The notes beneath the pieces are model-generated. The model ran no database searches and had not been told where the DNA came from. It saw nothing but the letters and a program-made list of their open reading frames with translations. Below, piece by piece: positions 49,640-57,180 of a DNA stretch of 57,309 nt. Both the position numbers and the translations under genes were made by a program. Each line of letters begins with the position of its first letter. Position 1 is the stretch's first letter. Source of the stretch: a virus; IMG/VR virus record IMGVR_UViG_3300002835_000229, positions 1-57,309 of that record; one strand, 5' to 3'.

Positions 49640-52315
49640 ATGGCATATATAATAAAAAATACATCAGGATTAGTTAACACAAGAGTTACCGACGTTGGTA
49701 GACAGAAAATGTCCCAGGGTAACTTTAATATTTCTTATTTTCAAGTGGGGGATAGTGAGATATCATACGATAAACTACCAGCAACTTATAATCAGGCAAA
49801 TAGTTTTATTTTAGAACCTGGGTTTAATAGTCAAAATACTAGCGGAGCTCCCCAATCAAACAAACAATATGTTAAATACCCATATTATGCCGATTCAAAC
49901 CAAAGAAATACATATGGAATACCCTTTATGGACTCAACAATTGATCCGGTATTTAATCGAGCTCCTTTAAGAGGATTTTTTGGGGGAATAACAACCGCAA
50001 CAACAATAAATTGGGAAGTTTTAGTTGGGGATAATTATGTCCTTAGTTCTAATTATATGGTGGATATGTCAATGCTTAATGGGTCAAATCAAATTGAGTT
50101 AATATATTCTGGTTGTAATAGAACAAGTGAGACAACTCCACAAATTGGGGATATTATCACAATTTATTATGATGGGAATGCATTATTAAATTGTGAGTGT
50201 ATAAACTTACCAACACCAACCCCAACACCTTCAGTAAGTGTGTCCCCAACGGTAACTATGACCCCAACACCAACACCTTCACCAACAGATATTTGTGCGT
50301 CATCAACACCAACACCAACACCAACAAGAACTCCTTGTTTAACCCCAACACCAAGTCCTGAGTGTCCATTACCACCACCACCGGAGTGTTTTATGGGAAT
50401 GAATAGTTGTTATACTATTTTAACATATAGAATTATTGATGTTTGCGGTGATTTAATAACTTTAGATAGACCAACACCAGATTATACAAACTTACTTGTT
50501 ATGTGTTATTCAAGAGTATTAATATACCCTCAAAATATGACACAAATATATGATAGTATAACACCAGGACCACATTGGAGTGAACAAGTTATAAATTTTG
50601 AATCTATATGTGATACTGACCAGTTTGATGTTAAAGTTTGGAATATGAATATTCCTTGGACAGAAAATCCGGCAGGTTTAATCCCATCATTATTTGAGGA
50701 CTACACTAAATTTGGTTCTATTAATTATATAGGATCAAAAGAATATTTTGGATATAACTCAAGTTCTGGTCAAACAGATACTGATTATGTTTATTATTAT
50801 AATTCATTTGACGAAATTGTTCAGGTTAAACCGGAAGAACAAAAGGCAATTGCGATTATACATTATACTAATCAAACAATAGATTTTTTCTATGGTGAGA
50901 AATTTGCGTTAGAACCATATGATGTGACAAACCCAGAAGACACAACAGGTCAAGCAAGAAACTTTAAATTACATATTCCTTGGTTAATGTGGCATAAAAA
51001 TCCTGAATGTTGTTTTGGACAAACATTTTGGGTAGATCCTCCAGGGTTTGAAGACAAAGAATTATTTACGGTTCATTACCTCAAATCAACTAAGAATGAA
51101 GATATGAACCAACCTGGTATGAGATATTACCATTTATGGGACACAAACCCTAATTCAGATGGAATCCCAAGTAGAATAGGTAAAGTTTTCCCTGACAGTA
51201 AGTTGGTTATTATTGATGATGAAGAAATAATTGCCGCAATGTCTTATAAATCAAATAGAAACTGGACGTTACCGGCACCTCAAGTATCATTAATAACACC
51301 AAATACTTGTGATACCACAACATCGGCAACTGGAATCCTAACAGGAAATTCAGAGACAATGTTTATAACATATAGATTAACTAATGACAATGAATTTACA
51401 AATTCATTGCATTGTAATTACTATTCAAAAGTTATTGGTAATAATAATGATTGTAATCCGGATACTTCTAAAAATATTGCAATTAGATTTGGTCCTGAGT
51501 TTGGATGTTTAGTCCAACCAGTTCATAATCATATAACAACTACAACCACAACAATACCAGTTTGTCAAAGATATGAAATCATTAATAATGGTGATAAAGG
51601 TGTGATCGTAACGTTTACGCCTTGTTGTGATGAAACAAAAACATCACCACTATCATTACCCGGATCGACAGGAACACAACTTTGCTCAAGCACCGATATT
51701 GACCCAATTTCATCCGCGGTGACAATAACCAATTTAGGTGATTGTCCTTCGTGTATTACAACTACAACAACAACATTTTGTCCTACATGTGAGGTACCTT
51801 TAGGTTTTTATGGTAATAGATTTGAAATATTAGCACAAAAAGTTGTAACAGGAACTAGACCAGATTCCACAAAATGGAAAGTCATTGATTTTACTCCACT
51901 TATTAGCGGAACCTCAATTAATGGATACTTAACTCAAAATGGTATTACTGGTAGTACTTTTATAATATCAAATGAGAATTATAATGTCGCACCTTACTAT
52001 AATTTAAATACATTCATCCCATTAACACCTAACGGTAATGTTGGAGCAAAATTAAACTTTGGTGATGAATATTATTTTTATGGAGCTTTTGAAACAGATA
52101 TACAGGCAACAATATATGAAATGAAATATAAAATTAATTTAAGTTCTAGTGAATTCCAGGTATCAACAAACCCATCTTGGACTCAAGGGACTACATCATA
52201 TGTTACTGAAATTGCGTTATTGGATGAAAATAAAGATATATTAGTTATGTCAAAACTACAATCACCAACAATAAGACAAGGTACCCAACAATACGTGATT
52301 AAAATAGATTTATAA
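49640..52315 (+). CDS. Tail fibre-type protein with Pro/Thr linkers (891 aa)
   Basis: The first 40 residues (TRVTDVGRQKMSQGNF, then YFQVGDSEI) resemble the start of tail-collar fibre proteins (LTxxGxxKxxxG...hxVGD), a domain that attaches a fibre to the baseplate. Residues ~190-240 are a TPTP linker. The middle (~260-630) is a large domain of unknown family with conserved-looking HYTNQTIDFFYGEKF. Two Thr runs (~632, ~705) flank a Cys-bounded module (CQRYEIINNGDKG ... CSSTD), which is repeated at the end of the - strand fibre gene. The C-terminal ~170 residues are a beta domain. It is likely the fibre shaft with exchangeable modules. Confidence 0.75.
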   Translation: MAYIIKNTSGLVNTRVTDVGRQKMSQGNFNISYFQVGDSEISYDKLPATYNQANSFILEPGFNSQNTSGAPQSNKQYVKYPYYADSNQRNTYGIPFMDSTIDPVFNRAPLRGFFGGITTATTINWEVLVGDNYVLSSNYMVDMSMLNGSNQIELIYSGCNRTSETTPQIGDIITIYYDGNALLNCECINLPTPTPTPSVSVSPTVTMTPTPTPSPTDICASSTPTPTPTRTPCLTPTPSPECPLPPPPECFMGMNSCYTILTYRIIDVCGDLITLDRPTPDYTNLLVMCYSRVLIYPQNMTQIYDSITPGPHWSEQVINFESICDTDQFDVKVWNMNIPWTENPAGLIPSLFEDYTKFGSINYIGSKEYFGYNSSSGQTDTDYVYYYNSFDEIVQVKPEEQKAIAIIHYTNQTIDFFYGEKFALEPYDVTNPEDTTGQARNFKLHIPWLMWHKNPECCFGQTFWVDPPGFEDKELFTVHYLKSTKNEDMNQPGMRYYHLWDTNPNSDGIPSRIGKVFPDSKLVIIDDEEIIAAMSYKSNRNWTLPAPQVSLITPNTCDTTTSATGILTGNSETMFITYRLTNDNEFTNSLHCNYYSKVIGNNNDCNPDTSKNIAIRFGPEFGCLVQPVHNHITTTTTTIPVCQRYEIINNGDKGVIVTFTPCCDETKTSPLSLPGSTGTQLCSSTDIDPISSAVTITNLGDCPSCITTTTTTFCPTCEVPLGFYGNRFEILAQKVVTGTRPDSTKWKVIDFTPLISGTSINGYLTQNGITGSTFIISNENYNVAPYYNLNTFIPLTPNGNVGAKLNFGDEYYFYGAFETDIQATIYEMKYKINLSSSEFQVSTNPSWTQGTTSYVTEIALLDENKDILVMSKLQSPTIRQGTQQYVIKIDL
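50209..50360 (+). repeat. CCAACA repeat coding TPTP linker
   Basis: Imperfect CCAACA/CCAACC hexamers encode TPTPTP tracts broken by SVSVSPTVTM, DICASS and RTPCL. The same linker type is on the - strand at 53911-54069. Confidence 0.8.
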
Positions 52316-52363
52316 AACTACAATTTTTTAACATTTCATTTATAGTTAAAATAAAACTATTTT

Positions 52364-52969
52364 ATGGCAAAAACTATGAAAAATTCACCAAAAGTTTTAG
52401 GGTTAGATATTTCCACAAAAACAATTGGATGGGCTTTATTTGATATTAAAACCCAAGAGTTATTAGAATTAACTCACATATCACCAAGACCTAAAATGGG
52501 TAATGAAGTAGATAAACTAAAAGAGTTATTATTAAAATCAGAAATATTTGCCGAAAAAGTTAAACAATATGTTGGTTTAGGTATAGTAAAAGTAATTATT
52601 GAAGAACCACTACTTAACTCAAATAATGTTTATACCATACAAACCCTTTTAAGATTTAATAGTTTTATATTCAAAGAAATATATAATATTTTAGGTATTA
52701 TTCCTGAATTTGTCTCAACATATAACGCTAGAAAATTTGCTTTCCCAGAATTAGTACAAGAAAATGATAAGAAAAAATTTGTCCTATTTGGGGGATTACC
52801 AAAAGACATTGATAAAAAAATGATTATTTGGGAAAAGGTTGCAAAAAGAGAACCCCAAATTACGTGGAGTTATACCAGAAATAATACATTAAAAAAGGAA
52901 AATTTTGACCAAACAGATGCTTACGCTTGTGTTTTAGGGTTTATGAGAAATAATAATATATGGGAATAA
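52364..52969 (+). CDS. RuvC-like Holliday junction resolvase (RNase H fold)
   Basis: The 201-residue protein has the four acidic residues of the RuvC/RNase H fold in order: VLGLDISTKTIGWALFD (D15), VKVIIEEPLL (E80/E81), and the C-terminal DQTDAYACVLGF (D182, D185). It would cut branched DNA made during recombination and before packaging. T4 uses an unrelated endonuclease (gp49) for this. A CATTTAT sequence lies upstream, one base off the TATTTAT element. It is the last + strand gene before the inverted fibre cassette. Confidence 0.82.
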   Translation: MAKTMKNSPKVLGLDISTKTIGWALFDIKTQELLELTHISPRPKMGNEVDKLKELLLKSEIFAEKVKQYVGLGIVKVIIEEPLLNSNNVYTIQTLLRFNSFIFKEIYNILGIIPEFVSTYNARKFAFPELVQENDKKKFVLFGGLPKDIDKKMIIWEKVAKREPQITWSYTRNNTLKKENFDQTDAYACVLGFMRNNNIWE

Positions 52970-52994
52970 TATTGGTTTAAACATCAATAATTTA

Positions 52995-53026
52995 AAATAC
53001 CATCTTTTTAGGTGGTATTTTTTTTT
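52995..53026 (+). terminator. Bidirectional intrinsic terminator between convergent genes
   Basis: A 10-bp stem (AAATACCATC 52995-53004, GGTGGTATTT 53011-53020, one T-G pair) has a T-run on the + strand (to 53026) and A-rich sequence on the other side, so it can serve the RuvC-like gene and the opposing fibre gene. Confidence 0.85.
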
Positions 53027-54398
53027 AACCACAAATATTACCTGTTGGTGTGATTTGTAATGAAGGGTTGTACCCAATAGGGATCGTTGACGAACATATT
53101 ATTAAACTTTGGTATGATTGTATCATACCGTCAATTGGTGGTTTATCCCCACAAATTGTATATTGGTATTCCTGTGATGTAGCAGCTTGATTCACCAAAA
53201 GATATTCCGTTATAATACAAGGAGATATGGTTGTTGTTGTTGTGGTTGTTGGTGTTGGAGACGGGCAAGGAACACTTAGTAATGTTGTGTTAAAATTTAA
53301 GTCAAAACAATCTACGGATGGATTGGTATTTAAAACAATAACCCACTCTAATGTGGTACCTATTGGAAGTACGCTGTCTATTTCTAAATAAGCCCCTAAG
53401 ATATTTGTTGTAGTTTCAGTTGCATTCCATCGACCATTGATATTATCCCAATAAATGTTATAAATGTACTGCGGTGAAATAGGGAATGGAAAACTCCATG
53501 TGTATGATAATTTTCCATTTATAAATGTGCCAGGATTAACATTTACAGTTCCACATTCAGAATTCATAATTAAACATTCTAAAATTGGATCGGGAGTTGG
53601 AGTAATACAATCTAAACAAGCTCCTTGATTAAACGGACCAATTAATCCTACAATTTGTATGTTGTCAATACCACTTATATTGTCGACTAAACCCTCAAAT
53701 GTTGCACAAATACCAATACCGTTAATGTATGTACTATACACGTATCCTTCACTAATTGTATTTCCTGATGAATCAAGTAAAATTTGTGTGGTGTAATATT
53801 CTAAACCAGTAAAACAATCAACAAACTTTTTAGTGTTACCACACCTCATATATTCGTCAAAAATATTAAAATTAACTATTCCATTAATATCACAAGGTCT
53901 TGTAACTTCAGGTGAAGGAGTTGGTGTTGGGGTATTTGTTGGAGTAGGAGTTGGGGTGTACCCAGTTATCATAACATCAATAAGAAATCCACCACAAGGA
54001 TTTGATGTGGTTGGTGTTGGTGTTGGCGTTGGGGTTGGAGTATTTGTTGGTGTTGGTGTTGGAGTTTGGGAAACTAAACAATTAAAAATTGCGTTAAAAT
54101 CAAAAGAATCACATGCCGATGTTGTTGTTGTGGTTGTTGTCGGACATAACCCACTAAAAAAAAACCCTGAATCTAAGTCAGGAAAAGTGGAACCAACACC
54201 AGATGGACCAAATTGGTCACAAGTACCCCCCAAACTTAAAGATAAACACCAAGAATCTTCAGTTAATGAATAATATATAAAATATCCATTAGTTAAACCT
54301 GTAAAATAATTATATCCATTATATGTAAGAGATAAATTATATTCACCATCATAAGATTGACTCGTATTAAAAATACAATAGTTTTCGTCAGTGGCCAT
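53025..54398 (-). CDS. Inverted modular fibre protein with TPTP/Thr linkers (457 aa)
   Basis: One of only two genes on the - strand. Layout: an N-terminal module (~18-85, YNGYNYF ... IYYSLTEDSWCLS), a Thr run (~87-93), two TPTP linkers (~112-130, 148-163), a Cys-bounded domain (~169-264), an NGK...W module (~293-365, YNIYWDNINGRW), a second Thr run (~382-390), and a final Cys-bounded module (CIITEYLLVNQ ... CSSTIP). The NGK module matches the gene at 47838 and the last module matches the one in the 49640 gene. It is therefore a mosaic of the + strand fibre region. It may be a fibre or a decoration protein. Confidence 0.78.
   Translation of the reverse strand: MATDENYCIFNTSQSYDGEYNLSLTYNGYNYFTGLTNGYFIYYSLTEDSWCLSLSLGGTCDQFGPSGVGSTFPDLDSGFFFSGLCPTTTTTTTSACDSFDFNAIFNCLVSQTPTPTPTNTPTPTPTPTPTTSNPCGGFLIDVMITGYTPTPTPTNTPTPTPSPEVTRPCDINGIVNFNIFDEYMRCGNTKKFVDCFTGLEYYTTQILLDSSGNTISEGYVYSTYINGIGICATFEGLVDNISGIDNIQIVGLIGPFNQGACLDCITPTPDPILECLIMNSECGTVNVNPGTFINGKLSYTWSFPFPISPQYIYNIYWDNINGRWNATETTTNILGAYLEIDSVLPIGTTLEWVIVLNTNPSVDCFDLNFNTTLLSVPCPSPTPTTTTTTTISPCIITEYLLVNQAATSQEYQYTICGDKPPIDGMIQSYQSLIICSSTIPIGYNPSLQITPTGNICG
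53911..54069 (-). repeat. TPTP-coding hexamer repeats on the - strand
   Basis: Two CCAACA-type tracts (53911-53961 and 54007-54069 on the + strand as GGTGTT/GGAGTT) encode TPTP linkers around CGGFLIDVMITGY. They also create a long spurious Val/Gly reading frame on the + strand. Confidence 0.8.
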
Positions 54399-54399
54399 A

Positions 54400-54621
54400 T
54401 TATATTGTTAAAATCTCATTTATTTGACATTCATTATTATCAATAACCCTCAAATTAAATTCTGTTGAGTTTGCATAAATAATTGGAACCTCAAACGTGT
54501 AAGGTAAATCTCCGGAATTTATTGTTGACACATAAACACAAGATGTCATACCTGTATCACACACGTAAACATCAAATGGTGTTGAACCTGAAATATCGTT
54601 TATTGTTATATCTATTGGCAT
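54400..54621 (-). CDS. Small fibre-cassette protein B (73 aa), paralog of 46528 gene
   Basis: First gene of the inverted cassette; its stop is one base from the next start. It shares with the 71-residue + strand gene the PF-x-x-Y-x-CD, C-x-Y-(I/V)-x-TI and (L/I)ID-x-x-x-C-x-x-x-EIL features at the same spacing. No known family. Co-occurrence of this small gene with a modular fibre gene in both cassettes suggests a common function, such as a fold-assisting or attachment module. Confidence 0.72.
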   Translation of the reverse strand: MPIDITINDISGSTPFDVYVCDTGMTSCVYVSTINSGDLPYTFEVPIIYANSTEFNLRVIDNNECQINEILTI

Positions 54622-54627
54622 ACTACA

Positions 54628-54634
54628 ATAAATA
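54628..54634 (-). promoter_or_regulatory. TATTTAT element (- strand) upstream of inverted fibre cassette
   Basis: ATAAATA on the + strand, i.e. TATTTAT read on the - strand, ending 6 bases before the - strand start codon at 54621. Confidence 0.42.
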
Positions 54635-54659
54635 TAGAACTTTATAAAAACTTCTGTAG

Positions 54660-54688
54660 TTGATAAATTTAAATATTTCTTGTATATT
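54660..54688 (+). promoter_or_regulatory. Sigma70-type promoter for primase gene
   Basis: TTGATA (54660-54665), 17 bases, TATATT (54683-54688): the same spacing as the SSB promoter. Transcription would start within a base or two of the ATG at 54696, so the message may be nearly leaderless. It is divergent from the fibre cassette. Confidence 0.5.
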
Positions 54689-54695
54689 ATAAAGG

Positions 54696-55595
54696 ATGGA
54701 AGAAAACGAAGCGTTAGTCGAATTATTAGAGGAAATTTTAGGTGATCATGGACTACACTACGGTAACCGAGGACAAATATCGTTCAACTGCCCAGTTTGT
54801 GATGACGATATGAACAAACATAATTTAGAAATAAATTATATAAGTAATGTTTATAAATGTTGGAGTTGTGGTGATGTTGAAGGTACTCATGGACCTTTGG
54901 GAAAATTATTTGATAAATTTGGGAACAAAAAACAAAAAAAACTTTATTATATATTAAAACCAGAAACTGCGCCCATAAAAGAAAAAAAATACAAAAAATT
55001 AAAGTTACCGGAAAGTTTTACATTATTTAAAGATTCACATAAGATTTATCCAATTAGAAGACAAGCATATAATTACTTACAGAGTCGTGGAATAACAGAT
55101 GAGATGATTGAAAAATATGGTATTGGTTTTTGTGATAAAGGAAATCATGTGGGTAGAATTGTCGTACCTTCTTATGATATAAATGGTGAGTTAAATTATT
55201 ACGTTGCTCGTAGTTGGGATTCACATACTAAATTTAAATACAAAAATCCTGAGGCGGAAAAAGACAAAATAATATTTAACGAAAAGTTAATTAATTGGGA
55301 TAATGATATCTACTTGGTTGAGGGTGTGTTTGACGGATTTTTCCTGGACAACTCAATACCAATGTTAGGAAAACATATGTCCGAAATGTTATTTGATAAA
55401 GTTTATAATAACGCAAAGGGAAATGTTATAATTGCATTGGACGGGGATGCGTGGAATAACGCAATTAAACTTTACCACGAATTAAATGGTGGTAACTTAT
55501 ATGAAAAAATAAAAATAGTGAAATTACCTAAAGACCAAGATGTGTGTGATTTGAGAGGTAATATAAATGAATATTTTATAGAAATAAAAGATTAA
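54696..55595 (+). CDS. DNA primase (DnaG-type, Zn finger plus TOPRIM)
   Basis: A 299-residue primase. The zinc ribbon is C32/C35 (NCPVC) and C55/C58 (CWSC). The TOPRIM core has E209 in YLVEGVFDGF and D249/D251 in VIIALDGDAW. Between them a DnaG-like basic region (SRGITDEMIEKYGIGFC, GRIVVPSYD) precedes the catalytic part. It lays down RNA primers and would work with the helicase at 24725. It is compact compared with bacterial DnaG (about 580) and near T4 gp61 (342). It overlaps the next gene (TAATG). Confidence 0.92.
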   Translation: MEENEALVELLEEILGDHGLHYGNRGQISFNCPVCDDDMNKHNLEINYISNVYKCWSCGDVEGTHGPLGKLFDKFGNKKQKKLYYILKPETAPIKEKKYKKLKLPESFTLFKDSHKIYPIRRQAYNYLQSRGITDEMIEKYGIGFCDKGNHVGRIVVPSYDINGELNYYVARSWDSHTKFKYKNPEAEKDKIIFNEKLINWDNDIYLVEGVFDGFFLDNSIPMLGKHMSEMLFDKVYNNAKGNVIIALDGDAWNNAIKLYHELNGGNLYEKIKIVKLPKDQDVCDLRGNINEYFIEIKD

Positions 55596-56449
55596 TGGAT
55601 TTAAATAAAATAGCGGAAGAGATTAGAGATATTATCTCAAAAAAACAAAAAGAATTCCAACTAACATTTGAGGAAGACGCTCATAAGTATACAATGTTGG
55701 ATACTAGTGGTAAATTAAGGGACAATTTTCCTTCGGTTTCTAAATTAATGAAATTATTTTATAAGGAATTTGACTCTGAGGGAATATCATATAGAAAGGC
55801 AAATGGGGATCCATATGAACAACAACGATTGTTGGAGGAATGGGCAAATGCTGGCACATATTCTACAAACATGGGTTCTCGTGTTCACTTCATATTAGAG
55901 AAACATACGTTAGAAGAATTTGGTATTGGTAAAGAAGTGAGACAACCAATTTATGAATGTGATGCCGAACAGATAGTAAAAGGTGATACTATGGTTGTTG
56001 CTGGTAAACAATATATTGATTTACTCAAAGAACGTAATTGTATTTTACTTGATACGGAGATGGTTTTAGGTCACCCTGAATTAGGATATACAGGACAACC
56101 AGATAAGGTATGGTTAATTATTGGTGTCAATGGGGATCTTGGTATTTTGATTACTGATTGGAAGACAAACAAACCTAAAAACTTTGAAAAGAATAAGTTT
56201 ACAAAACCGATGAAGAAACCATTTGAAGATTTACCTGATAACGCTCTTGGTCACTACAACACCCAATTACCATTCTATGGTAAGTTATTATTAAAGATGT
56301 TGGAAGGGACAAAATATGAAAATATAAAACTGATGGGTTGTATTGTTGTGTTATTAACGGAAGAAAGAGAATTTGTTGAACATAGAGTTTCAAAAAAAAC
56401 TATTAACACAATTCTTGAAATGGATATGAAAAAGTATTTGACAAAATAA
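55595..56449 (+). CDS. PD-(D/E)XK nuclease (RecB/Cas4-like)
   Basis: The 284-residue protein carries all landmarks of the RecB-type nuclease fold: GSRVHFILE (H98), GYTGQPDKVW (D170), ILITDWKTNK (D188, K190) and the QLPFYG motif (Q224, Y228). It lacks the Cys residues of an iron-sulfur cluster, so it is closer to the phage exonuclease type than to Cas4. Translationally coupled to the primase, it probably processes DNA ends for recombination with the UvsX-like protein or degrades DNA. Confidence 0.87.
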   Translation: MDLNKIAEEIRDIISKKQKEFQLTFEEDAHKYTMLDTSGKLRDNFPSVSKLMKLFYKEFDSEGISYRKANGDPYEQQRLLEEWANAGTYSTNMGSRVHFILEKHTLEEFGIGKEVRQPIYECDAEQIVKGDTMVVAGKQYIDLLKERNCILLDTEMVLGHPELGYTGQPDKVWLIIGVNGDLGILITDWKTNKPKNFEKNKFTKPMKKPFEDLPDNALGHYNTQLPFYGKLLLKMLEGTKYENIKLMGCIVVLLTEEREFVEHRVSKKTINTILEMDMKKYLTK

Positions 56450-56471
56450 ATAAATTAAACTATATTATAGT

Positions 56472-56582
56472 ATGGAAATGACAATTACACCAATTTGGTA
56501 CACAATCCAAGCAGTTTGGTACTCCAACACTACTTGGGACACTGAAAAAATTAAAATAAACATAAATTATATTATAAAATGA
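56472..56582 (+). CDS. Possible small protein (36 aa)
   Basis: ATG at 56472 gives a 36-codon frame with WYTIQAVWYSNTTWDTEK. Its TGA overlaps the next ATG (ATGA). Upstream sequence is A/T-rich without a ribosome binding site. The coupling pattern, repeated in the two following genes, supports it, but the length is too short to be sure. Confidence 0.4.
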   Translation: MEMTITPIWYTIQAVWYSNTTWDTEKIKININYIIK

Positions 56583-56794
56583 ATGATGATATCATAAGAC
56601 CTAAGATTGATCTTAGGCAACAACCAACTATTATTTGTGAGGAGTGCAAATCAAAATTCTTCAAAGAAGTAACTATGTTGAAGAAAGTCCCTAAATTATT
56701 AACAGGAAGTTCGGAAGATACAGTGGTACCATTCCCAACATATATGTGTAATAGTTGTGGATTTGTAAATGAAGAATTCTTAATTTTTGAATAA
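56579..56794 (+). CDS. Zinc-ribbon protein (71 aa)
   Basis: Two CxxC pairs (ICEECKS at ~19-24, MCNSCGF at ~56-61) frame a basic middle with LKKVPKLLTGSSEDTVVPFP. This is a zinc ribbon of a type met in other large T4-like phages; partners are unknown. It begins in the stop of the previous frame and its last base is shared with the next start. Confidence 0.75.
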   Translation: MNDDIIRPKIDLRQQPTIICEECKSKFFKEVTMLKKVPKLLTGSSEDTVVPFPTYMCNSCGFVNEEFLIFE

Positions 56795-56940
56795 TGGAAA
56801 TAGGTAAAATGACAATAAATCAGGCATACCCACACCTTAGAAGTGTGGCTTTGGCTTACGGATTAAATTTAAATAGAGTTAGAGAATTTAGATTCGCTAG
56901 ACTTATATTGGTAAACCTATATAATAGAGAATTAGTATGA
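56794..56940 (+). CDS. Small basic protein (48 aa)
   Basis: ATG at 56794 follows the zinc-ribbon stop (TAATG), 48 codons with an amphipathic, Arg-rich helical middle (LNLNRVREFRFARLILVNLY). Its stop overlaps the next ATG (ATGA). Gap-free coupling on both sides makes it a likely gene. Function unknown. Confidence 0.65.
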   Translation: MEIGKMTINQAYPHLRSVALAYGLNLNRVREFRFARLILVNLYNRELV

Positions 56941-57176
56941 CACATAAAGAATTTTACATTTGGTTGGAAGGTTACCTATATGGTAAACTTGAAAATAAAC
57001 ACATTGAGATTACACCTATAGTTGAAAAAATGGGTGAAGTAAAGGATGGACCAAAATTTGGAATTGCCGAACCCTACAGAATACCAATACCTATAAATCC
57101 ATTCCCAATAAAAGATGACCCTTATAAACCACCATTTGAAGTATATTGCGGAGATAAAACACAATTAAACGATTAA
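56937..57176 (+). CDS. Small protein (79 aa), unknown
   Basis: Begins MTHKEFYIWLEGYLYG, a helix, then a Pro-rich half (YRIPIPINPFPIKDDPYKPP). It starts within the previous stop. Similar small proteins with a KEFYxWLxGY start are, as far as I recall, frequent in large phages; no function is known. Confidence 0.7.
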   Translation: MTHKEFYIWLEGYLYGKLENKHIEITPIVEKMGEVKDGPKFGIAEPYRIPIPINPFPIKDDPYKPPFEVYCGDKTQLND

Positions 57177-57180
57177 ATTA

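Noticed and set aside
53833-54273. Open + strand frame of 146 codons, Val/Gly rich, inside the inverted fibre gene
   Set aside because: It is the antisense reading of the TPTP hexamer repeats (GVGVGV); it has no leader or coding-like composition, while the - strand frame has Cys-bounded modules shared with other genes.
44216-54621. Diversity-generating retroelement acting on the fibre genes
   Set aside because: No reverse transcriptase gene and no template/variable repeat pair with adenine-specific changes were seen; repeats here are linker or module repeats.
52316-54695. Invertible (phase-variable) segment containing the - strand cassette
   Set aside because: I compared the flanks by eye and found only 7-8 base matches such as ACTACAA / CTGTAGTT, too short for a recombinase site, and no invertase gene is in the window.
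55595-56449. Cas4 identity for the PD-(D/E)XK nuclease
   Set aside because: The four conserved iron-sulfur cysteines of Cas4 are missing, and there are no other CRISPR components.
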